From contig JBDSEG010000302.1 in the NCBI GenBank assembly GCA_039920165.1, positions 1 to 21,260 of the forward strand: a stretch of DNA of 21,260 bases, written 5' to 3'. Made by a program: the position numbers and the translations under genes. The notes under the pieces were generated by a model that saw only the letters and a list, made by a program, of their open reading frames with translations, did not search any database and was not told the origin of the DNA. The stretch is from JBDSEG01 sp039920165 (GTDB lineage: Bacteria > Pseudomonadota > Gammaproteobacteria > Burkholderiales > Burkholderiaceae_C). Positions 15,197 through 21,260 of the stretch are shown piece after piece; the stretch's first letter is position 1; each line of letters starts with the position of its first letter.

Positions 15197-15233
15197 AAAG
15201 GGTTAGCGCCTGAAAAGGTGCCGACCCTTTTGT
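15197..15233 (+). terminator. Terminator of tRNA-Pro
   Basis: An outer stem AAAGGGT (15197-15203) / ACCCTTT (15224-15230) encloses GCGCCT / AGGTGC (one G-U) with a GAAA loop, followed by TGTCT. Four T result at the 3' side. The hypB remnant begins directly at its edge. Confidence 0.75.
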
Positions 15234-15394
15234 CTGCCGCATCTGCGCGTGGACCTGGGGCTGATGACCGGCAACGCCCTGGCGTCAACCCGAAGCTGAA
15301 GATCTTCCCGATTTCGGCCTGTTCCGGCGAAGGCCTCGTTGCGTGGTATGGCTGGCTGCGCGATGAACTGGCCCGTGTGGTGAGCGGCGCGTGA
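15234..15394 (+). pseudogene. hypB: hypB 3' remnant (hydrogenase nickel-incorporation GTPase)
   Basis: Translation from 15234 gives LPHLRVDLGLMTGNALA. One base is then missing near 15284, and the next frame continues VNPKLKIFPISACSGEGLVA and WYGWLRDELARVVSGA to a TGA at 15392. This is the typical end of HypB (NPxxxIFPISAxxGEG, WLRDEL), the GTPase that delivers nickel to [NiFe]-hydrogenase. The whole nucleotide-binding part (His-rich region, P-loop, switch regions) is missing, since the remnant begins at the tRNA-Pro terminator. So it is both 5'-truncated and frameshifted. Its stop overlaps the GTG start of the next pseudogene (GTGA), an operon-like join kept from the functional ancestor. Confidence 0.8.
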
Positions 15395-16180
15395 ACAGCG
15401 GCTCGGTGCTGGGGTTCGGCCCCGTGTTCGGCCTGCAGCATGCGCTGGAGGCCGATCATCTGGCGGTGGTGCAACGCTGGTGGCACGCGAGCGCGATGCG
15501 CGGCGCGTCATCCGGCAAGGCGTCTTCTGGGGCCTTGGCCATGCGCTGACGCTGCTGCTGTTCGGCGGTGCGGTGATGGTGCTGGGCCTCGTCATGCCCG
15601 ATCGCTGGGTCCACGGCATCGAAGGCGCGGTCGGCATGATGCTGGTGCTGCTGGGCGCTGACCTGCTGCGGCGTTAGCGGCACGAACGGGTCCACTTCCT
15701 CGCCCCCGGAGCATCCGCCACCGGTGGCGTTGTCCGTTCCATCCGCCGCCTGGCCAACCGACTCGTCGGCCACTTTGCCCAACACCGCGCACACCACGCA
15801 TTTCCATGCCCACTCCAACCGTGGCGAGCCCCGGCCGCATGACGCCAGGCGACATCAGCACGCGCACCGCGCGCTGACGCTGCGCGCATTGCTTGTGGGC
15901 ATGGTGCATGGTCTTGCCGGCTCGGCTGCGCTGGTGCTGCTGACGCTGCAGCATGTGCGGTCGCCAAGGATGGGCCTGCTGTACGTGCTGTTGTTCGGCA
16001 TCGGCTCGATGCTCGGCATGGCCGCGCTTTCGTGGACCATCTCGATCCCGATGCGCCTGAGCGCGCACCGCCTCTCGCGCGTGCACCACTGGCTCAACGG
16101 CCGGGGTGGCGCTTTTCAGCGTCAAGCTGGGATTGAGCGTGGTGGCCGGGCAAAGGTTCGGCTGGGGCTCCTCACCTTGC
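15391..16180 (+). pseudogene. Degraded nickel/cobalt transporter gene (NicO/UreH-like)
   Basis: Pieces of one transporter lie in successive frames. From GTG 15391: VLGFGPVFGLQHALEADHLA. After a one-base loss near 15472: LVARERDARRVIRQGVFWGL, then GHALTLLLFGGAVMVLG, ending at a TAG (15675-15677). From about 15780 in another frame: a His-rich loop (THFHAHSNRGEPRPH, RRHQHAH) and LRALLVGMVHGLAGSAALVL with further membrane helices to ~16100. After another shift at ~16105: VALFSVKLGLSVVAG. The LQHALEADH and GHALTL motifs and the His-rich loop fit nickel/cobalt permeases often found with hyp or urease genes. The 3' end meets the stop of the convergent gene at 16181, so the native stop is lost. With at least three frame breaks and a stop it cannot make the full protein. 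Confidence 0.8.
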
Positions 16181-17269
16181 TCAGCGCTCGTCGAACGAGA
16201 GCACCACGCGGTCGGTCAGCGGGTGAGCCTGGCAGGTGAGGACGAAGCCGGCTTCGACCTCGCGCGGCTCGAGCGCGAAATTGCGCTCCATCCGGACCCG
16301 GCCTTCAACCACCTTGGCGCGGCAGGTGCCGCACACGCCCGAGGTGCAGGAGTAGGGCACCTCGAGGCCGGCCGCCGAGGCGCTGTCGAGGATGCTCGGC
16401 TGGTCTTTTCTGAATTCGATCTCGCGCCGCAGACCGTCGCGCACGATGACGATGCGCGCCTGCGCGGCGTCGCCCGGCGCTGCCGCGTGCAGCACGGCGG
16501 CGACGGCGCCCTGCGCCGAAGTGGCGGCGATGCCGAAGCGCTCGATGTGGATGCGCTCGGGCGGGACACCGGCGTCGCGCAGCGCCGCCTCGGCTTCGTC
16601 ATTCATCTGGAACGGGCCGCAGACATAGGCGTGGTCGATTCCCGCAGCGGGGATCAGCCTGCCGAGGAAGGAGGCGATCTTGGCGCGGTCCATCACCCCG
16701 CTGTTGATCGGCGCATCGGTCGCCTCTTCCGAAAAAACGTGATGCAGCGCGAAGCGCGCGAGATGGCTGTTCTTGAGATCTTCGATCGCCTCCTTGAACA
16801 TGGTCGAGGCGAGACTGCGGTTGCCGTAGACGAGCGTGAAGCGGCTGTGCGGCTCGCGTGCCAGAACGGTCTTGGCTATCGACAGGATCGGCGTGATGCC
16901 GCTGCCGCCGGCGATTCCCAGGTGGTGCCCGCGCGATGCCGGATCGAGCGGGACGAAGAAGCGGCCCTGCGGCGCCATGACGTCGACCGCGTCGCCCGGC
17001 TTCAGGTGCTCGTTGATCCACTGCGAGAACACGCCGCCGCGCACCTTGCGAACGCCCACCCGCAATTCGCCGTCGTCGACGCCGGCGCAAATGGAATACG
17101 AGCGCCGCAGCTCGCGGCCGTCGATCTGCTTGCGCAGCGTGAGGTACTGGCCTTGCGTGAAGCCGAAGACGGCCTGCAGGTTCGGCGGTACCTCGAAGGT
17201 GACGACCACCGCCTCCGGCGTGTCCGGTTCGACCGCTCGAACGGCCAGAGTGTGGAAAAGAGGAGTCAT
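16181..17269 (-). CDS. paaE: PaaE-type phenylacetyl-CoA epoxidase reductase subunit
   Basis: The product has 362 residues on the minus strand. The start at 17269 gives MTPLFHTLAVRAVEPDTPEA; the longer open frame upstream is in the ku promoter region. Residues ~5-105 bind FAD (RSYS at 56-59), ~110-225 form an NAD(P)H domain (GGSGITP at 121-127, CGPF at 217-220), and ~270-362 a plant-type [2Fe-2S] domain with C308-x4-C313-x2-C316-x29-C346. The ending (RMERNFALEPREVEAGFVLT, CQAHPLTDRVV) is characteristic of PaaE, which passes electrons from NADPH to the PaaABC oxygenase in aerobic phenylacetate breakdown. No other paa gene lies in the window: it faces a pseudogene and diverges from ku. It may therefore serve PaaABC(D) encoded elsewhere, or another oxygenase. 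Confidence 0.88.
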   Translation of the reverse strand: MTPLFHTLAVRAVEPDTPEAVVVTFEVPPNLQAVFGFTQGQYLTLRKQIDGRELRRSYSICAGVDDGELRVGVRKVRGGVFSQWINEHLKPGDAVDVMAPQGRFFVPLDPASRGHHLGIAGGSGITPILSIAKTVLAREPHSRFTLVYGNRSLASTMFKEAIEDLKNSHLARFALHHVFSEEATDAPINSGVMDRAKIASFLGRLIPAAGIDHAYVCGPFQMNDEAEAALRDAGVPPERIHIERFGIAATSAQGAVAAVLHAAAPGDAAQARIVIVRDGLRREIEFRKDQPSILDSASAAGLEVPYSCTSGVCGTCRAKVVEGRVRMERNFALEPREVEAGFVLTCQAHPLTDRVVLSFDER

Positions 17270-17397
17270 CGAGGAAGGCTGGATCGTGATCGGGATTGTC
17301 CGCAGGCGCGGGGCTCGTGTACTCTGGCAGTTCGCTCGTTCAACGCGCGCTGCAAAGTATTCTGCGCCGACCCATCGACACTGCCAGGAGACGCCCC

Positions 17398-18333
17398 ATG
17401 GCCGCTCGTTCCATCGCATCGCTCTCGCTCAGCTTCGGTCTGGTCTCGATCCCGGTCAGGTTGTATTCGGCCACCGAAAGCAGCTCGGGCGTCGGCTTCA
17501 ACCTCCTGCACAGCTGCGGCTCGCGGGTCAAGCAGCAGTATCTGTGCATCAAGGAGAACATCCCGGTCGAGCGCTCGGAGATGCAAAAGGGCTACGAGTT
17601 CGAGAAGGACCGCTACGTCATGTTCGCGCCGGCCGAGCTGAAAGCGCTCGAAGAGCCGACCAGCCCCAGCATCGATATCGTCTCTTTCATTCCGCTCGCC
17701 GCGGTCGACCCGATCTACTACGACAAGGCCTATTACCTCGCGCCCGACAAGCGCGGTGCCAAGCCCTACGGCCTGCTCATCGAGGCGATGCGCGAGAGCG
17801 GGCGCTGCGCGCTGGCGCGCTGGGCCTGGCGCGGCAAGCAGTATGTGGTGCAGATCCGACCCGGCGAAGAGGGTCTCATCCTGCAGCAGCTGCTCTATGC
17901 GGCCGAGGTGCGCTCGATGAAGGAGCTCGATATCGAGCACACGCCCATCGCCAAGCCCGAGTTGCAGCTCGCGCTGCAACTTATCGACCAGATATCGGCC
18001 GACGACTACGACCCCGCATCGTTCGAGGACGAGGAGAAGAAGCGCATCCTCGAAGCGATCGACGCCAAGATCGCCGGCAAGCAGGTGATCGTGAACGAGG
18101 CCGAAGGCGAACCGGTCGGCGGCCAGGTCATCGACCTGATGGAGGCGCTGCGCGCGAGCCTCGGGTCGCGCAAGGCCTCCGGCAAGGCGGCAGCGCCCGC
18201 GGCGGCCGAGGTTGCACCGCTCAGCGATGTGAAAGCCCGCAAGGGCGCCAGGCGCGCAGGGGCTGTGTCGGTCGAGCCCGAGGCCGCGCCGGTCACGGCG
18301 ACCGCCGCGGCGCGGGGGCGCGCGCGCAAGTGA
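17398..18333 (+). CDS. ku: Bacterial Ku, DNA end-binding protein of NHEJ
   Basis: The product has 311 residues. ATG 17398 is preceded by CCAGGAG; the frame is open further upstream, but the conserved start is MAARSIASLSLSFGLVSIPV. The Ku core (~1-255) shows LVSIPVRLYSATE, FNLLHSCGSRVKQQYLC, VERSEMQKGYEFEKDRYVMF, SIDIVSFIPLAAVDPIYYDK, YYLAPDKRGAKPYGLL and DEEKKRILEAIDAKIAGKQV. The last ~45 residues are an Ala/Lys/Arg-rich disordered tail of the kind that touches DNA or LigD in other bacterial Ku proteins. Ku homodimers thread onto broken DNA ends and recruit the ligase LigD, which is not in this window. It is divergent from paaE with a 128-base shared upstream region. Confidence 0.96.
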   Translation: MAARSIASLSLSFGLVSIPVRLYSATESSSGVGFNLLHSCGSRVKQQYLCIKENIPVERSEMQKGYEFEKDRYVMFAPAELKALEEPTSPSIDIVSFIPLAAVDPIYYDKAYYLAPDKRGAKPYGLLIEAMRESGRCALARWAWRGKQYVVQIRPGEEGLILQQLLYAAEVRSMKELDIEHTPIAKPELQLALQLIDQISADDYDPASFEDEEKKRILEAIDAKIAGKQVIVNEAEGEPVGGQVIDLMEALRASLGSRKASGKAAAPAAAEVAPLSDVKARKGARRAGAVSVEPEAAPVTATAAARGRARK

Positions 18334-18343
18334 TCCTGCGCGG

Positions 18344-19177
18344 ATGACCCTCTATACGCTAGAAGCCCTTCAAGCGTCGCTCGGTCTGTCGCGCAGCGTT
18401 CTCGCCGGGCTCGTCAAGGCCGGCTTCGTGACGCCGGCCCGCGGTCCGCGGCGTGAATACCGGTTCAGCTTCCAGGACATGGTGCTGCTGCGCACCGCGC
18501 ACAGCTTGCAGGCGGCGGACATCGCGCCACGCAAGATCCTGCGGGCGCTCGCGCAACTGCGCGCGCAACTGCCCGACGAGCTGCCGCTGTGCGGCCTGCG
18601 CATCTCCTCGATCGGACCGGACATCACCGTGCGAGAAGGCGGCGCGCAGTGGGCGGTCGAGTCGGGCCAGCTGCTGATGGATTTCGAAGTGCAGTCGCTA
18701 CCCGAAGTGCAGTCGCTACCCGAGGCGGCCGAGCGATTGCGCGTTCTGGCGCCGCCGACCCACCGTCGGCCCGAGGTCGCATGGTTCACGCAAGGCGTTC
18801 GCCACGAGTCCGCGGGCGATCGACAGGCCGCCGAGAGCGCCTACCGCAACGCTTTGCAGAACAACGAAGAGGCGGCGAGCGCGGCTTTGAATCTGGGCGT
18901 GCTGCTGACCGACGAGGGTCGGGCCGACGAAGCCGTCGCGGTCTATCGGCACGCACTGACGCTCGTGCCGAAAGATGCGCTGCTGCACTACAACCTGGCG
19001 ATCGCACTCGAGGATGCCGGATCACCGGTCCAAGCGCTGGCAGCTTACGAAGCCTGCCTGAAGCTCGCACCCGACATGGCCGACGCCCACTTCAACGCCG
19101 CACGCCTGCACGAACTGGCCGGCGCGAAGACCTTGGCATTGCGTCACTACAACGCCTATCGGCGGCTACAGCGCTGA
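18344..19177 (+). CDS. MerR-like HTH plus TPR protein linked to ku
   Basis: The product has 277 residues and starts 10 bases after the ku stop, so it is co-transcribed. Residues ~1-70 resemble a MerR-type helix-turn-helix (YTLEALQASLGLSRSVLAGL, VKAGFVTPARGPRREYRFSF, QDMVLLRTAHSL, then an IAPRKILRALAQLR helix). The middle (~75-140) carries a six-residue duplication, EVQSLP twice at 115-126. Residues ~147-275 are about four TPR units (AAESAYRNALQNNEEAASAA, LNLGVLLTDEGRADEAVAVY, LHYNLAIALEDAGSPVQALA, AHFNAARLHELAGAKTLALR). It looks like a DNA-binding or scaffold protein. A role with Ku is inferred from the operon only. Confidence 0.85.
   Translation: MTLYTLEALQASLGLSRSVLAGLVKAGFVTPARGPRREYRFSFQDMVLLRTAHSLQAADIAPRKILRALAQLRAQLPDELPLCGLRISSIGPDITVREGGAQWAVESGQLLMDFEVQSLPEVQSLPEAAERLRVLAPPTHRRPEVAWFTQGVRHESAGDRQAAESAYRNALQNNEEAASAALNLGVLLTDEGRADEAVAVYRHALTLVPKDALLHYNLAIALEDAGSPVQALAAYEACLKLAPDMADAHFNAARLHELAGAKTLALRHYNAYRRLQR
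18686..18721 (+). repeat. 18-bp perfect tandem duplication inside the HTH-TPR gene
   Basis: The unit GAAGTGCAGTCGCTACCC occurs twice with no mismatch and keeps the reading frame, duplicating EVQSLP. Perfect identity suggests a recent event or an unstable repeat. Confidence 0.95.
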
Positions 19178-19336
19178 GCGAAGGCCGGTCGCGCGCCGGC
19201 CCCGCAATCGGACCTCGACGGTGCATCGACGCGGCGTGGGCGCAGCCTTGACGCCGGGCCCGATCCGGGACACGCTTTGCCTTCTTCGTTCTCTCCGGCC
19301 CGGCCCCGTGCAGCCACCTCCACAAGGAGTCGATCC

Positions 19337-21139
19337 ATGACCGAACTTACCAATCCCCACACCCAATCCGTGAAAGCCTGGCTCGCTGGCCTGGGCACGG
19401 CGCTGGAGCAGGGCGATATTGCCGGCGCGCTGGCGCTGTTCGAAGACGACTGCTATTGGCGCGACCTGCTGACCTTTACCTGGAATATCAAGACGATGGA
19501 AGGCAAGGTGCAGATCGAGGCCATGCTGAAGGCCACGCTCGCATCCACGAAGCCGTCGAATTGGCAGATCGACGGCGAGGGTGCGGACGGCGGCGGCTTT
19601 TCCGAAGCGTGGTTCACGTTCGAGACGGCGGTCGCTCGCGGGCGCGGACTGGCTCGGCTGAAGGGCGACAAGTGCTGGACCCTGCTGACGACGATGGTCG
19701 AGCTGAAGGGGTTTGAAGAACCGAAGGGCGGCGCGCGAGCCAAAGGCGTGGAGCACGGCGTGCAACCGGGCCGCCAGAGCTGGCTCGAAAAACGCCAGGA
19801 GGAAGAGGCCGGTTTCGGCAGCAAGACGCAGCCTTATGTGCTGATCGTTGGCGGCGGCCAGGGTGGCATTGCGCTGGGCGCGCGTCTGCGCCGTCTCGGC
19901 GTGCCGACGCTGATCGTCGAGAAGAACGACAAGCCCGGCGACTCCTGGCGCCGGCGCTACAAGAGTCTGTGTCTGCACGACCCGGTGTGGTACGACCACA
20001 TGCCCTATCTGCCGTTTCCCGATCATTGGCCGGTGTTCGCGCCCAAGGACAAGATCGGCGACTGGCTCGAGATGTATACCAAGGTCATGGAGCTGAACTA
20101 CTGGACGCAGACCACCTGCAAGAGCGCGAAATACGACGAGGCGACGAAGCAGTGGACGGTGCAGGTCGAGCGCGCCGGCAAGCCCATCACGCTCAGGCCG
20201 AAGCAGCTCGTGCTGGCCACCGGCATGTCTGCAGTGCCGAATACCCCGAGCTTTCCGGGTGCCGATATCTTCAAGGGCGAGCAGCAGCATTCCAGCCAGC
20301 ACCCCGGCCCCGACAAGTACCGCGGCAAGAAGGTGGTCGTGATCGGCTCCAACAACTCGGCGCACGATATCTGCGCCGCGCTGTGGGAACACGGCGCCGA
20401 CGTGACGATGGTGCAGCGCACTTCCACGCACATCGCCAAGTCCGACTCCCTCATGGACCTGGCACTCGGCGGCCTTTATTCCGAGCAGGCGGTGAAGAGC
20501 GGCATCGACCATCACAAGGCCGATCTGATCTTCGCCTCCGTGCCGTACAAGATCATGCACACCTTCCACATCCCGGTGTACGAGGAGATGAAGAAGCGCG
20601 ACGCCGACCTGTACGCGCGGCTCGAGAAGGCCGGCTTCATGCTCGATTTCGGCGAAGACGGCTCGGGCCTGTTCATGAAATACCTGCGCCGCGGATCGGG
20701 CTACTACATCGACGTGGGCGCGTGCGAATTGGTCGCCAACGGCAGTATCAAGCTCAAGAGCGGCGTGAAGGTGGAGGGCATCAAGGAGCACGCCATCGCG
20801 TTCAGCGACGGCAGCGAACTGCCGGCCGACCTGATCGTCTACGCCACCGGCTACGGTTCGATGAACGGCTGGGCCGCGCAATTCATTTCCAAGGATGTGG
20901 CCGACAAGGTCGGCAAGTGCTGGGGGCTGGGGTCGGATACGACCAAGGACCCCGGCCCGTGGGAAGGCGAGTTACGCAACATGTGGAAGCCCACGCAGCA
21001 GGAAGCGCTGTGGTTCCACGGCGGCAACCTGCACCAGAGCCGGCACTATTCGCAGTTCCTGTCGCTGCAATTGAAGGCGCGCAAGGAAGGGCTGAGCACG
21101 CCGGTCTACGGTTTGCCCGAGGTGCATCACAAGGGGTGA
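19337..21139 (+). CDS. NTF2/SnoaL-like domain fused to flavin-containing monooxygenase
   Basis: The product has 600 residues. ATG 19337 follows AAGGAG; the frame is open to 19277 but that part is not protein-like. Residues ~10-130 resemble an NTF2/SnoaL-like fold (LEQGDIAGALALFEDDCYWRDLLTF, VQIEAMLKAT). Residues ~165-600 are a flavin monooxygenase with an FAD site VGGGQGG (172-177), F312-x-G314-x3-H318-x3-H322 resembling the FMO/Baeyer-Villiger fingerprint FxGxxxHxxx(Y/F/W), a second dinucleotide site with IGSNNSAHD (337-344) in place of GxGxSG/A, and LIVYATGYGS. It likely oxidises an organic substrate with NAD(P)H and O2; the substrate is unknown. It is a single gene, with an IS110 element directly behind it. 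Confidence 0.9.
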   Translation: MTELTNPHTQSVKAWLAGLGTALEQGDIAGALALFEDDCYWRDLLTFTWNIKTMEGKVQIEAMLKATLASTKPSNWQIDGEGADGGGFSEAWFTFETAVARGRGLARLKGDKCWTLLTTMVELKGFEEPKGGARAKGVEHGVQPGRQSWLEKRQEEEAGFGSKTQPYVLIVGGGQGGIALGARLRRLGVPTLIVEKNDKPGDSWRRRYKSLCLHDPVWYDHMPYLPFPDHWPVFAPKDKIGDWLEMYTKVMELNYWTQTTCKSAKYDEATKQWTVQVERAGKPITLRPKQLVLATGMSAVPNTPSFPGADIFKGEQQHSSQHPGPDKYRGKKVVVIGSNNSAHDICAALWEHGADVTMVQRTSTHIAKSDSLMDLALGGLYSEQAVKSGIDHHKADLIFASVPYKIMHTFHIPVYEEMKKRDADLYARLEKAGFMLDFGEDGSGLFMKYLRRGSGYYIDVGACELVANGSIKLKSGVKVEGIKEHAIAFSDGSELPADLIVYATGYGSMNGWAAQFISKDVADKVGKCWGLGSDTTKDPGPWEGELRNMWKPTQQEALWFHGGNLHQSRHYSQFLSLQLKARKEGLSTPVYGLPEVHHKG

Positions 21140-21155
21140 GCAACTGTGTTTCAAG

Positions 21156-21260
21156 TCAAGCTGTTTTCGGGGACTGAGCATGTTTTGCCGCGTCCCACGA
21201 TTTCTGGTCCCTGAGCATGGCGTTCAGGATCGTCAGCAGCTTTCTCATGCAAGCCACGAT
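21156..21260 (-). mobile_element. IS110-family transposase, C-terminal end (rest outside window)
   Basis: Read on the minus strand from the window edge, the frame gives IVACMRKLLTILNAMLRDQK and then SWDAAKHAQSPKTA to a TGA at 21156-21158. The VACMRKLLTILNAMLR segment is the typical end of IS110/IS1111-type transposases, which use an RuvC-like DEDD domain and a Ser-containing domain; both should lie outside the window. The stop is 16 bases past the monooxygenase stop, so one end of the element lies within or close to that 16-base gap. IS110 elements have no clear terminal repeats to mark the boundary. Confidence 0.8.

Noticed and set aside
16106..17641. Long + strand open frame opposite paaE
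   Set aside because: paaE motifs are unmistakable on the minus strand. Only the first ~20 codons here are meaningful, as the end of the nickel-transporter pseudogene.
19183..19201. GGCCGG/CCGGCC hairpin after the HTH-TPR gene
   Set aside because: 6-bp GC stem with no T-run in a GC-rich sequence; not enough for a terminator call.
19248..19276. Possible promoter TTGACG-17-CACGCT before the monooxygenase
   Set aside because: The -35 is good but the -10 matches only weakly.
19166..20881. Long minus-strand open frame opposite the monooxygenase
   Set aside because: Antisense of a gene with clear FAD and NAD(P) motifs; no domain seen.

Overview
The window is GC-rich and densely coded, mostly on the + strand. 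The conserved block thrS-infC-rpmI-rplT-pheS-pheT-ihfA-merR followed by tRNA-Pro, together with the protein sequences (Tex, PheT, PaaE, Ku), points to a proteobacterium, most likely a betaproteobacterium. This is a judgement from protein character; the species cannot be fixed from the sequence.

Layout. (1) Bases 1-561 hold the 3' end of a tex gene. (2) Bases 844-7074 hold a six-gene block for exported or membrane proteins. A DUF4331 gene plus a tiny lipoprotein gene is present twice in tandem, each pair closed by a strong and similar terminator. A TPR protein and a HupE/UreJ-family membrane protein with an EF-hand loop follow. Both DUF4331 proteins should mature to an N-terminus Ser-Ser-His. 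The block looks like a periplasmic metal-handling or sensing system with no assigned function, and is the best candidate here for an undescribed system. (3) Bases 7085-15060 hold the translation operon. thrS is preceded by a 16-residue Thr-rich leader peptide and a terminator hairpin, which looks like a threonine attenuator. infC starts with AUC. A promoter may lie inside thrS, a structured leader precedes rpmI (likely an L20 operator), and a terminator lies between rplT and pheS. ihfA and a MerR-type regulator close the block.

(4) tRNA-Pro(GGG) with its own -10 box and terminator lies at 15112-15188. Directly behind it are the remains of a hydrogenase/nickel locus: a 5'-truncated, frameshifted hypB end whose stop overlaps the start of a nickel-transporter pseudogene with several frame breaks. 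(5) A solitary paaE-type reductase gene on the minus strand converges on that pseudogene and diverges from ku. ku is followed after 10 bases by a gene for an unusual MerR-like HTH plus TPR protein. (6) A 600-residue NTF2/SnoaL-like plus flavin monooxygenase fusion follows. The window ends inside an IS110-family transposase gene on the minus strand.

How the parts relate: the translation block is housekeeping with several layers of RNA-level control. Block 2 and the pseudogenes both suggest transition-metal (possibly nickel) handling, one intact and one decayed. Ku and the HTH-TPR protein form a likely two-gene NHEJ unit.
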